DNA of 64,000 nt from Bacteroidota bacterium (GTDB taxonomy: Bacteria; Bacteroidota; Bacteroidia; AKYH767-A; OLB10). Each line of letters begins with the position of its first letter. Position 1 is the stretch's first letter. Of this stretch, positions 8,485 to 16,203 are shown in pieces. The position numbers and the translations under genes were made by a program. The stretch lies in NCBI GenBank assembly GCA_016713445.1, contig JADJPB010000014.1, forward strand, positions 1 through 64,000. Reading direction: 5' to 3'. The notes under the pieces are model-generated. The model ran no database searches, was not told the DNA's origin, and was given only the letters and a program-made list of their open reading frames with translations.

Positions 8485-8899
8485 TTATTCAATTGCACAA
8501 GTAATGGTAATGTAATCATCAGAAATTTCGATAGGATAGCGTCCTGGAAGTATAGTTACTTCTCTCATCATTCCAATTTTATTTGCTATATCCATGGGAA
8601 GAGGAGTTTCTTCTTCAATGTGGAATTGATGTAGATGAAGCAGTTCATTTTCTAAAGTTTCATGCATGGTGCTTCTCTCTAAATGAAATTGAATTTGATT
8701 TTCTTTAGTGGTAATTCCGGCATTAACTTGCCTGAAGTTGTAATCTACCGTGACGCAAATATTCAATCCTCCATCACAATCTTTTCGGGGAGATGCAATT
8801 TTAATTTTGTATGTAGGCTTTGGTCGATCAGCTTGTGCAACACAAGTAAGAGAAAAGCTAAAGCAGAAAAAGGAGTTGTAGTAAAATAATTTTTTTCAT
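8485..8899 (-). CDS. small secreted protein, paralogue B (one frame break)
   Basis: The ATG at 8899 opens MKKIILLQLLFLL; a one-base shift in the T-rich signal-peptide region leads to FSFSLTCVAQADRPKP and the mature domain with DCDGGLNICV, NQIQFHLERSTMHETLE, PMDIANKIGM and SDDYITITCAIE. These blocks line up one-to-one with paralogue A (FHL-RST-HE, P-E/D-V/I, SDDYITITC). About 137 residues. The break sits in a homopolymer and is likely a base error. Function unknown. Confidence 0.55.
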
Positions 8900-9013
8900 G
8901 AGTTTGGTTTTGAGGTTGATTAATTTTATCGATTTAATTTTCTGCTCTTTCAGATTGAGCAAAAATATTATCGTTGTTGATGTAAATAATTCTGTAAGGC
9001 TCTGGGCACATCT

Positions 9014-9580
9014 TTAAATTTTCAAGTAAAATTTTATGTAGTCGCTTGCTATCTTTTTCATGAAGCGATTCCAGATGAATACTACGGTATAGGGTTCGGT
9101 TTTTCCAATTTTGTGTTTCTCATGATTCTTGAATGGAGAGGCATGATTAATCAATCGGTCGAAACTTAATAATGAGTCCAAGGGTGCTGCTGTTTTAGGA
9201 GGGAATGCTGCAAACTTGTTTTCAATGTTCCAATTCAAATGGGGAAATCCAGGTGCATAACAGTTTATAAACCAAGATTCTTGAAATTGGTTATGTCCAT
9301 AATAAATCGCTTGTACAGCTTGAAAGTGATTTTTCTTTTGCTCGCGAAAATGAAGCGTATCATTTATTTCTAAAAAATGCATATAGTTAGTATCAATTAA
9401 GTACGCTTGATCAGTAGGTGCCTTCATTTTTTTTAAATACCGAGCATGAAGTTTCTCATTCATTATTTTAGGTTTTTTAATTCCCATTGCTGTTTTGGCC
9501 AAGAAAGCACAACTGCTAATATTAAGGCTAAAGAAAATTGTGAGTGTAATGACAAGAAGTTTGTTAATGTAGTTATGCAT
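9014..9580 (-). CDS. hypothetical lipoprotein
   Basis: 188 residues. The N-terminus MHNYINKLLVITLTIFFSL is followed by NISSCAF, a plausible lipobox with Cys as lipidated residue, so probably an outer- or inner-membrane lipoprotein facing the periplasm. The middle is Lys/His-rich (HARYLKKMKAP) and the C-terminus reads PYTVVFIWNRFMKKIASDYI, reminiscent of a thioredoxin-fold central strand but without a Cys-x-x-Cys pair. No family recognised. It interrupts the run of the three small paralogues on the same strand. Confidence 0.5.
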   Translation of the reverse strand: MHNYINKLLVITLTIFFSLNISSCAFLAKTAMGIKKPKIMNEKLHARYLKKMKAPTDQAYLIDTNYMHFLEINDTLHFREQKKNHFQAVQAIYYGHNQFQESWFINCYAPGFPHLNWNIENKFAAFPPKTAAPLDSLLSFDRLINHASPFKNHEKHKIGKTEPYTVVFIWNRFMKKIASDYIKFYLKI

Positions 9581-9601
9581 AGATTTTTTAACTTTTTAAG
9601 A

Positions 9602-9631
9602 AGCCGGTAAGTGGTTCATTGCTTACCGGCT
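9602..9631 (-). terminator. terminator of paralogue C
   Basis: Perfect 10-base stem AGCCGGTAAG / CTTACCGGCT with a 10-base loop, 18 bases past the stop of the gene ending at 9649. Confidence 0.65.
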
Positions 9632-9648
9632 CAGGGTTGTTGTTATTG

Positions 9649-10098
9649 TTATTGGAAGATAGCGTTAAGCATGACCGTTCCTAATCGATTTCTCGATTTG
9701 TCGAGACGGTATTCGCCTTTGCGAATGGTAACTCTACTAAAGCCTAGTTGTTCGGCAATTTCTTGAGGTAGTATTTTGTCTTCGTATACATAAAAGGTGT
9801 TTTCGTTTTCTTCGGCAGGTGAATTATCAGTTATGATATTCAGCTGAAGTTGACCTCGAATAGTTTGCACTTCAGCGATTCCTTCTCCCGTTCCGATAGT
9901 CTTTGAACTGCTGAAGAAACGAATGCATAATCCTTTCTCGCCATCACAGCCATCTCCGTTGGCTGCAGGCTTGGATCGTGTACAAAATACGAATCGAATT
10001 CTTTCTGCATTTTGTGCGTATGATTCAAGTGAGAGGAAGGCAAAGATTCCAAGAATGAAAATTATTTTTTTGAAGTTGATGGATAGAGGTGTTTTCAT
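9649..10098 (-). CDS. small secreted protein, paralogue C
   Basis: I place the start at the ATG at 10098 (MKTPLSINFKKIIFILGIF), since the longer frame adds 19 non-hydrophobic residues before the signal peptide; cleavage is likely after SYA. About 149 residues. The Cys motif DGCDGEKGLCIRF, then QLQLNIITDNS, LPQEIAEQLGFSRVTI and a strand-rich end match the order of motifs in paralogues A and B, but identity is much lower and the final Cys is absent. So this is the oldest or fastest-changing copy. Function unknown. Confidence 0.5.
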   Translation of the reverse strand: MKTPLSINFKKIIFILGIFAFLSLESYAQNAERIRFVFCTRSKPAANGDGCDGEKGLCIRFFSSSKTIGTGEGIAEVQTIRGQLQLNIITDNSPAEENENTFYVYEDKILPQEIAEQLGFSRVTIRKGEYRLDKSRNRLGTVMLNAIFQ

Positions 10099-10491
10099 GG
10101 TTGTTTTTTTATTAAAGGTTTTTATAGAAAATATTTTTGTGAAACGTTTAGGCACGTCGAAGCCGTTTCATAATACTGTCATGACAGATTACAAACATTT
10201 AAAGAAGTATCAGGTGCTCGGCACCTAATTCCTTCTTGCTAATACAGTATTCATTTTTCTGAGCATCGTTGGCAGTTTTTACATAAGGGTTTAGTTGTCC
10301 CTGCCGTTGTCGCTATTCGCTATCTATAAAAATCTCTCTTCACAAAATGCTTAATTCGAAAACAAATGTAGACTAAGTTTTAGACTTTCCAAATTTATTT
10401 CATCAAAGAAATGAACAGGATAATGTTAATTGGAAAATTCAAGGTTGTTTTTTTCGTTTCTCTAGAGGAAAGTGTAGTGAGATACAGTTTT

Positions 10492-10521
10492 CTCTTGTGA
10501 ACTTTAGTGCTCTCTAGTGCC
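10492..10521 (+). repeat. decamer repeat cluster 1
   Basis: Three tandem units, CTCTTGTGAA, CTTTAGTGCT, CTCTAGTGCC, fitting CTYTWGTGnn. Confidence 0.6.
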
Positions 10522-10694
10522 TCGTATGTTTGTTTCGTAAATAATGCCAGAAGTAAAGTGCAAACAAGAAGTAAGAAACATGAATGCAGAAAAATTGAAC
10601 CTGCTTGCTGCAGGCAGGCGCGGATAAAAAGGATAAATCGGATTAACGCAGATTTATTTAAGTCAAAACAAAAGACTTTGTGTTCACAAGATAT

Positions 10695-10732
10695 CTCAAG
10701 TGATCTCTTGTGACCTCTGGTGTCTCTAGTGT
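10695..10732 (+). repeat. decamer repeat cluster 2
   Basis: Four units of nine or ten bases: CTCAAGTGAT, CTCTTGTGAC, CTCTGGTGT, CTCTAGTGT. Followed by TTAAAAAAGTCATT, which resembles the flank of cluster 3. Confidence 0.6.
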
Positions 10733-10869
10733 TAAAAAAGTCATTTCTAATTATTGAAATTAATATTACTCGAAATGAAAACTGATTATATCCAAATTAA
10801 TGTCCTAGACTCTCCTCTCGCGAGACTTCGCGACCTCTCCAAAGAGAGGGGGGTTGGAATACAATTTTT

Positions 10870-10909
10870 CTCTAGTGCACTTTTGTGACCTTTTGTGCCT
10901 CCAGTGTTT
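10870..10909 (+). repeat. decamer repeat cluster 3
   Basis: CTCTAGTGCA, CTTTTGTGAC, CTTTTGTGCC, TCCAGTGTTT, followed by AAATAAGTCATT. The shared flank with cluster 2 indicates a duplicated larger unit of about 65 bases. Confidence 0.6.
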
Positions 10910-10947
10910 AAATAAGTCATTATGAATATCGATATCATTAATTTCAA

Positions 10948-11580
10948 CTACAATTTCTTTGCAATAAGTATAGTATGTATTTCTTGTTTTGAATTTGTAT
11001 CTCCATAATTGACATGTAATATATGAGTAGTTTCAAATCCAGCATCATTAATCCCTTTTGTCAACACAGCTAATTCATGATAATAAAAATAGGTGCGATC
11101 ACCCGTGCTGCTCGTTTTAAATCCCGAAAATGAAGGATCTCCTTCTACAAAACTTAAATAGAGAATTCCGTTTTTGTTTAATAGTGTTGAAGCGTCTAAA
11201 ATTAATTGAGCGCTTTCTTCAGTGTTTAAAAATGGCAAGCAAAAGCCAACCATTATTCCATCGTATTTATTATTTAAACTTGAAATGTTTTTAGCATCCC
11301 TTACCTCAAATGTAGCGGTTGGAACATTTTTCTTCGCTAACTCTATCATGTTGGCTGCGAAGTCAATTCCATGAATAATAAAATCCTCACGTAATGTTAC
11401 AAGATGTTTGGTGATATTTCCAGGCCCGCACCCAATTTCTAATATCCAAGCATTTGGTTGTTCGATCGCCGAAGAAAACAAAACATAACTTTCGTTATAC
11501 AAATCTAAATCCATGAATTTTTCATGAGAAAGTTGTGCGACTTTATGCCAGGTGCTTAGCGTTTCTTCGTGATGAGACAT
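10948..11580 (-). CDS. class I SAM-dependent methyltransferase
   Basis: 210 residues, cytoplasmic, with the Rossmann-type methyltransferase fold: motif I ILEIGCGPGNITKHL (about residues 46-60), acidic loop at the end of strand 2 in HGIDFAANMIELA, motif post-I FEVRDAKNIS, motif II DGIMVGFCLPFL and a motif III-like LLNKNGILYLSF. The acceptor substrate cannot be told from sequence; small-molecule methyltransferases of this length are common. The start ATG at 11580 gives MSHHEETLSTWHK, an amphipathic N-terminal helix usual in this group. Stands alone between repeat regions. Confidence 0.8.
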   Translation of the reverse strand: MSHHEETLSTWHKVAQLSHEKFMDLDLYNESYVLFSSAIEQPNAWILEIGCGPGNITKHLVTLREDFIIHGIDFAANMIELAKKNVPTATFEVRDAKNISSLNNKYDGIMVGFCLPFLNTEESAQLILDASTLLNKNGILYLSFVEGDPSFSGFKTSSTGDRTYFYYHELAVLTKGINDAGFETTHILHVNYGDTNSKQEIHTILIAKKL

Positions 11581-11767
11581 AATTTAAATATTCAATTTAT
11601 GGAATATTTGAAAAAAAGGCGAATTTTACCTAAACTTATAATTATGAAATTGATGTGTCAATTATAAAATTTAAAATCGAATTGTGTAGTACTCTCGCGA
11701 AGCCACGCGACCAACCCTGCAGCACGTCCTTCGTCCGGCAGCAGGGCGAAGCATCTAAAATCCAACA

Positions 11768-12613
11768 TCATTGCAGCTTCACTTCCGTTACCTGAATTAC
11801 TTCCTTCGTAACTGTATTTGTTAAAATAGCGACCAGGTGAACTTTATTGGCAACAACATCGGCTGGAGCTAAAGAAGCAGAATAACTTTTAATAAGTGAG
11901 TCACCCGCCGTTATAACGCCAAGGTCTTCGCCCAACATTCCATTAAAGGATCCACGTAGAACGTGATTATGAACATAAGTTGAATCATTAATTGATCCAT
12001 CTTTTTGCCATTTAACTATATTGTCTTCCGAAAAATAAACCGCAAGATGTGCTCCATCGGTTAAGTCGCTTACTGCTTTTACTTTCACTTCAGCGGTCAT
12101 AATATTGCTACCACTATTATACCCAGGTGTAATTTCTAATCCCGCTGTTGCAACAGCATTGGCCCACTGGTCTATTTTACTTTCCCATCCTGCCCAATCA
12201 AATACAAGTTGGTTGGAAGTGCCCGGATTTAACATGCGATTCACCATTCCTTTTGGGAAAGGTTGTCCGATCACATTGAAATCAGTTGCAATTTGTGTGG
12301 AGATTGAATTTCTGAAATCATACGTAAAAAAAGGTGCTCCTAATGGATATGGTGCAGCCCAGAAATCAGCATGCACTGCCAAGATGATGAGTCGTTCACC
12401 ATATATTCCGTGAAGCCGAGAAGCTTCGCGATGTGCATTCGGACAGGCTTGACAAGTATGACCTGTGAAATCTTCCAGCAATACATTTTGAACTACCGTA
12501 TCTCCACCAACGGGTCCAATTGTACCGGAGGATCCGTAAGGACCTTCAATTTTATCGCAGGCCGAAGTAATTGCTAATGCGAGTATGATGATCGTGAATT
12601 TGAAATTTTTCAT
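11768..12613 (-). CDS. Omp28-family lipoprotein with thioredoxin-like Cys motif
   Basis: 281 residues. Signal MKNFKFTIIILALAITSAC with lipobox ITSAC, so a lipoprotein. Residues about 45-60 read VLLEDFTGHTCQACPNAHRE, the hallmark of the Omp28-related family, with a Cys-x-x-Cys pair in a thioredoxin-like fold; GQPFPKGMVNR follows where thioredoxins have the cis-proline loop. The C-terminal half is a beta-rich domain (AVYFSEDNIVKWQKDG). Envelope-located; redox function is inferred from the motif. It follows the DUF6029 gene on the same strand, and a tlpA-like gene lies upstream. Confidence 0.8.
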   Translation of the reverse strand: MKNFKFTIIILALAITSACDKIEGPYGSSGTIGPVGGDTVVQNVLLEDFTGHTCQACPNAHREASRLHGIYGERLIILAVHADFWAAPYPLGAPFFTYDFRNSISTQIATDFNVIGQPFPKGMVNRMLNPGTSNQLVFDWAGWESKIDQWANAVATAGLEITPGYNSGSNIMTAEVKVKAVSDLTDGAHLAVYFSEDNIVKWQKDGSINDSTYVHNHVLRGSFNGMLGEDLGVITAGDSLIKSYSASLAPADVVANKVHLVAILTNTVTKEVIQVTEVKLQ

Positions 12614-12636
12614 GTGGTAATTTTATGCTTAGAATT

Positions 12637-12644
12637 CAAAGGTA
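12637..12644 (-). promoter_or_regulatory. -7 promoter box of the Omp28 gene
   Basis: Minus strand TACCTTTG, exact TAnnTTTG, 23 bases before the start codon. Confidence 0.4.
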
Positions 12645-12669
12645 AGGATATTGTTTTGTAATTGATATA

Positions 12670-14307
12670 TTAGAATCGACTGGAAACAGTAAGCGAAACA
12701 CCGTTGCTTGCTGGAACAAATCGGCAAACACCACCAACGCAGAGTAGTCCGGCTCGTTGACGAGCATACGACAGCCCGATTCGTGTTCCGTCTTTCACGA
12801 AATTAATGCTTCCATTGTAATAGTGAAACTGTTTTTTCTCGTCTTTATTGCCATAGTTCCATTCATCAAAGGCTGTGAATGTCCAATGTGGAGCAATATT
12901 AAATTCCACTAAAAACATCGCCCAATTTCCACGGTCTTGCTTTGTCATTAAATGTTCTACATCAAAGCGAAGACTTTTCGTTGAACTAAGCTTATAGGTG
13001 TATTCAATAACGCCCAAATGCGAGGTGACTTGTCGCTCATTTACTTTGCCTTCAATTTTTTCCCGATCGTAAATCTGGTATAAATAGCTAGCGATTATTT
13101 TGCTTGTTTTAGATATTTTTTTAGTGACTTCAAAGGTCACTTCCTGATAGAATCGATCCTCTCCAATAGCGAAAAACTCAGAAGTGGATCCTAAAGTGTC
13201 ATCTAAGTTTCTTCGGTCAATATCACTCACCCCGGCGTAGTTCATCATGATAGTAGTACCATATTCTCCGCCAAGTGTGCTTTTTGGTTTAAAGGAATAG
13301 TAAATTTCTGATGATCCTCCCATCTCACCCAGCGGTTGTGTAGCGAAGGGATACAAAGTGGCTAATCGATAAGTTTGTTGACGATTTACTGCGGGTAAAT
13401 AATTAATTTGTAATCGGGTTCCCGTTACGCCTCGATCGCTTCTGTAATCCATATTTGAAACTCGTTTTCCACTCAAGCGTATTCCGAGCCCTTTTTGAGT
13501 GTAAGTGAAGTTGGTGAATAAGGCTTCTCCATTATTATAAGTAAATAGATTAACCTGAGATGGATCATTAATTTTATAGGCGTATTCAGCATCGAATGCA
13601 AATTTACCATAGCGTAAATTTAATCTGCCCGCATAAGCTCCCACATTTTCTGGTAGGACAAGCGAAGGTTTGTCATCTTTCTGAAATTTACTTACAAAAC
13701 TACCGCCTACGCCTATACGAAACTTAGAATTAGCAAACTGTTCAATGGCATCGTTGATTTGAATTTCTCCGTCTATACCTCTAACAATGTTTTCCGGATA
13801 GGTGAAAAAATCTCTTTGGCGTCCAATAATTCCTTTAAACGTAATTCCATTTTTCGGGCGCAAAACTACTTTTAATCCATCAAGAGAATTATCTAGTCCC
13901 AAATTCGGTTCCCAATAAGAACGAAATACTAATCCACTCCCAAACTGCTCGTAAAAATTACCTGCGGTTACGGTGATAAAGTCGGTTGAATAACTCACGT
14001 ATCGGTTGGTGATTCCATTTCCTTTGAAGCTAGGATCAAATCCTAACAAGGTATTTAGGTAACTTTCATATCGAATTCCAGCGGAGAGATTACCATTGTT
14101 ATAATTTAATACCATAAAACCATTGTTAAGGTATTTTTCTCTAACTTCTGGTGCTTCTATCGCTGAGTCGGCTTGATAATATTGGCCATTGGCTTCGAAG
14201 TAACCCGAAAAATTACTGGGTGCTAATCCTTGTTGACTATGTACTGCTGATGAAAATAGGAGGATAATCGCAATGCTTGAGAACTGACGAATTTTATGTA
14301 ATGACAT
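12670..14307 (-). CDS. DUF6029 family outer-membrane beta-barrel-like protein
   Basis: I choose the ATG at 14307 (MSLHKIRQFSSIAIILLFSS), since it starts directly at a signal peptide ending SAVHSQ; an upstream start would add 11 residues. The mature protein of about 525 residues has repeated alternating aromatic/polar strands (YFEANGQYYQ, YVSYSTDFITVTAGNFYEQF, RNLDD, FRSYWEPNLGLDNSLDG), typical of the DUF6029 family, likely an outer-membrane barrel ending in Phe (LTVSSRF). The role is not described. Genome neighbours, a TlpA thioredoxin upstream and an Omp28 lipoprotein downstream, recur together in Bacteroidota as far as I know, suggesting a common envelope function. Confidence 0.75.
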   Translation of the reverse strand: MSLHKIRQFSSIAIILLFSSAVHSQQGLAPSNFSGYFEANGQYYQADSAIEAPEVREKYLNNGFMVLNYNNGNLSAGIRYESYLNTLLGFDPSFKGNGITNRYVSYSTDFITVTAGNFYEQFGSGLVFRSYWEPNLGLDNSLDGLKVVLRPKNGITFKGIIGRQRDFFTYPENIVRGIDGEIQINDAIEQFANSKFRIGVGGSFVSKFQKDDKPSLVLPENVGAYAGRLNLRYGKFAFDAEYAYKINDPSQVNLFTYNNGEALFTNFTYTQKGLGIRLSGKRVSNMDYRSDRGVTGTRLQINYLPAVNRQQTYRLATLYPFATQPLGEMGGSSEIYYSFKPKSTLGGEYGTTIMMNYAGVSDIDRRNLDDTLGSTSEFFAIGEDRFYQEVTFEVTKKISKTSKIIASYLYQIYDREKIEGKVNERQVTSHLGVIEYTYKLSSTKSLRFDVEHLMTKQDRGNWAMFLVEFNIAPHWTFTAFDEWNYGNKDEKKQFHYYNGSINFVKDGTRIGLSYARQRAGLLCVGGVCRFVPASNGVSLTVSSRF

Positions 14308-14414
14308 GAATTTCTTTTTGGATGAGCTAAAATAGATCAAATTTCTTAACTGTCTAAAATAACCGCATCGAATATTGTAGAATAAGTAACTTTAATTAAA
14401 GTTTGAAATAAAAA

Positions 14415-14433
14415 AGGGGACTCGGAGTCCCCT
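14415..14433. terminator. terminator of the tlpA-like gene
   Basis: AGGGGACTC / GAGTCCCCT around one base; on the minus strand followed by TTTTTTA. It lies 17 bases past the tlpA stop, so DUF6029 is probably transcribed mainly from its own promoter. Confidence 0.75.
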
Positions 14434-14449
14434 AGATTGAAATATTTTT

Positions 14450-14950
14450 TTACTTAGTAATTAGCTTTTTCAATTCTTCATACATTTTTTCATCATCACC
14501 AGGCGTATAAGTGTTTCTTTGCATTACAATTTTTCCGTTTCCGTCTATTAAAAAAGTGTGTGGTACATTGTTTACATTCATGGCTCTTCTGAAATCGGAA
14601 TTTGGGTCTAATAAAACATCAAACTCCCATCCTTTTCCGGCAACAAACGGTGCAACGGAACTCATCGTTCTCGAATCGTCGATTGAAACTGCGTAAATTT
14701 TCACACCCGTTTCATTCTGCCAATCTGTATATACCTCATTCATGTCTTTTAATGAAGCTACACAAGGCTTACACCAAGTAGCCCAAAAATCAAGGATTAT
14801 AGGTTTTCCTTCATTCTTGATTTCGGCTGTGTTGAAGGGCTTTCCGTCAATATCTTTAATGGTTACTGGGGCAATGTCTGTTTTGTTTTCTTGTGAGAAA
14901 CCGATGGTGAGGATGAAAAAGGAAGCGACAAGAAGCATTAGTTTTTTCAT
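14450..14950 (-). CDS. TlpA/ResA-like thioredoxin-fold protein
   Basis: 166 residues with a signal peptide (MKKLMLLVASFFILTIGFS, cleavage before QE). Thioredoxin domain with FWATWCKPCVAS, the redox pair being Cys60 and Cys63, and the cis-proline loop in NVPHTFLIDGNGKI. Exported to the periplasm as a thiol-disulfide oxidoreductase, probably reducing; the partner is unknown. Downstream on the same strand are DUF6029 and the Omp28 protein, which has its own Cys-x-x-Cys and could be a substrate or partner. An exact -7 box lies 21 bases upstream. Confidence 0.85.
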   Translation of the reverse strand: MKKLMLLVASFFILTIGFSQENKTDIAPVTIKDIDGKPFNTAEIKNEGKPIILDFWATWCKPCVASLKDMNEVYTDWQNETGVKIYAVSIDDSRTMSSVAPFVAGKGWEFDVLLDPNSDFRRAMNVNNVPHTFLIDGNGKIVMQRNTYTPGDDEKMYEELKKLITK

Positions 14951-14970
14951 AGAGGCTATATTTTGAAGTT

Positions 14971-14978
14971 CAAATGTA
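14971..14978 (-). promoter_or_regulatory. -7 promoter box of the tlpA-like gene
   Basis: Minus strand TACATTTG, exact TAnnTTTG. Confidence 0.45.
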
Positions 14979-15260
14979 CAGTTTTAATGGTGCTGGGGAA
15001 AGTAAAAGCGAATTGGATTCATGTTAGGCTCATCATGAAAACCGTGAAATGGTTTGGCTTTAATGCATAATTGGAATCAATAAAATAGTGTTAATTAATG
15101 CATTTGTAGCGCCGCATCGTATCTTAAGGTATTTAATAATAAGTGATTAGACAATTTATTTGAGATTGTTTGTTTTCGAGTATCTGTATTAAATGTTCTT
15201 GACTCTATGTGAGAAACGAAGAATTGCAATGAAATTGTCAGAATTAATAGATAGGCTTGC

Positions 15261-15289
15261 TTGGGAATGCGAAGATTTTAGTATCTTTA
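15261..15289 (+). promoter_or_regulatory. promoter, TTG-18-TATCTTTA
   Basis: TTG at 15261-15263 and TATCTTTA at 15282-15289, one base off TAnnTTTG, with 18-base spacing. It would start transcripts near 15296 and so supports the ATG at 15314. Confidence 0.4.
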
Positions 15290-15313
15290 ACGCTCCAAAG
15301 CTATTTATCTAAA

Positions 15314-16042
15314 ATGCGTATGAAAAAAATTACTCTTATATTATTTACATCTTTCGTTATCGGTGGTCTAGGCAGTGCTATTGCACAAACCTTCACGTTG
15401 AGTAACGTTACTCCTACAATTGTTGCCAGTGATGTGTGGGGTTCTTATGATTCTCATGTTTCAATTTCAAATACTTCTAGTTCGCTTAAGCGAGTAAGAA
15501 TTGAAAGAATAATTAATTATATCGCTCCTGGACAATTCGAATATTTTTGTTTCGGAACCACAAGTGGATTGTGTTATCCTCCTGGAACTCAATTGTCTAA
15601 TGGTCAAGATACCATTTGGGGAAATTCAACAGATAATTCTTTGAAGGCAACGTTAAACCCAACAGGTGTATTTGGAGCCGCCTCTATCCACTTCCGAATT
15701 TTTGATACGGACAATCCTGCAGATTCAGTGGGTGTTGATTTGGCATGGGATATAACAACGTCGATCGGCGAAAATGATCAAGCTTACGGAATTTCTAAGC
15801 CAGTGCATAACCCTGCTGATGCTTTTACCATCTATAATTACAACTTGAAATCAACAGATAATTCTGATCGCCTTGTTGTATTTAATATGTTGGGAACTAA
15901 AATGAAAGCGATGGACATCCCTGGGAAATCAGGAGCCTTAATTTTAACTACTTCTGATTTGAAACCAGGAATGTATTTAGTTTCTTATATTTCTAATGGC
16001 AAAGTAAAAGATACAACTCGTTTAGTGGTAAATCACCGTTAA
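15314..16042 (+). CDS. T9SS type A sorting-domain protein, Ig-like, unknown function
   Basis: Start at ATG 15314 (MRMKKITLILFTSFVIGGLG), directly at a signal peptide cleaved around AIAQ; the promoter at 15261-15289 excludes longer starts. About 242 residues. Residues 25-150 form one Ig-like beta domain (YDSHVSISNTSSSLKRVRIER), with a Cys pair in YFCFGTTSGLCYPPG. Near residue 165 SKPVHNPADAFTIYNY begins the sorting tail, with the turn NMLGTKMKAM and the end GMYLVSYISNGKVKDTTRL. Likely moved across the outer membrane by T9SS. No catalytic motif seen. Confidence 0.7.
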   Translation: MRMKKITLILFTSFVIGGLGSAIAQTFTLSNVTPTIVASDVWGSYDSHVSISNTSSSLKRVRIERIINYIAPGQFEYFCFGTTSGLCYPPGTQLSNGQDTIWGNSTDNSLKATLNPTGVFGAASIHFRIFDTDNPADSVGVDLAWDITTSIGENDQAYGISKPVHNPADAFTIYNYNLKSTDNSDRLVVFNMLGTKMKAMDIPGKSGALILTTSDLKPGMYLVSYISNGKVKDTTRLVVNHR

Positions 16043-16062
16043 TCACTTAAAATATATTGCAG

Positions 16063-16086
16063 GAAAAGGGACAATTGTCCCTTTTC
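16063..16086. terminator. terminator after the T9SS protein gene
   Basis: 24-base perfect palindrome built on AAAAGGGACAATTGTCCC, T-rich right arm, 20 bases after the stop at 16042. Confidence 0.75.
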
Positions 16087-16203
16087 TATTTTATAAGATT
16101 TTTATTTTTCGAATTGCAGAAAGTGTAAATGATAGAATTATAGGCGAGAATAGAACTCGACATTCTATAATTTCTGAGAGTAAAAAACGTTAAAAAGTAA
16201 GCA

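Larger units (their letters stand above)
10099..10947. other. 849-base gene-free repeat region
   Basis: No believable gene. Contents: a hairpin AGGTGC-tcg-GCACCT at 10212-10226; three clusters of CTYTWGTGnn decamers (10492-10521, 10695-10732, 10870-10909); a segment near 10620-10660 (GGATAAAAAGGATAAATCGG) of a type I have seen between genes in other Bacteroidota; and a CTCTCC/GGAGAG-type hairpin sequence near 10810-10850. The stretch looks like a graveyard of non-coding interspersed repeats. Confidence 0.5.
14951..15313. other. divergent intergenic region
   Basis: Between divergent genes. Holds the -7 box for the minus-strand tlpA-like gene (14971-14978) and the promoter at 15261-15289 for the plus-strand gene. 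Nothing else recognised. Confidence 0.5.

Noticed and set aside
10507..10713. A 68-residue plus-strand frame with several Cys
   Set aside because: It is made of the decamer repeats and other interspersed repeats, with no protein-like conservation.
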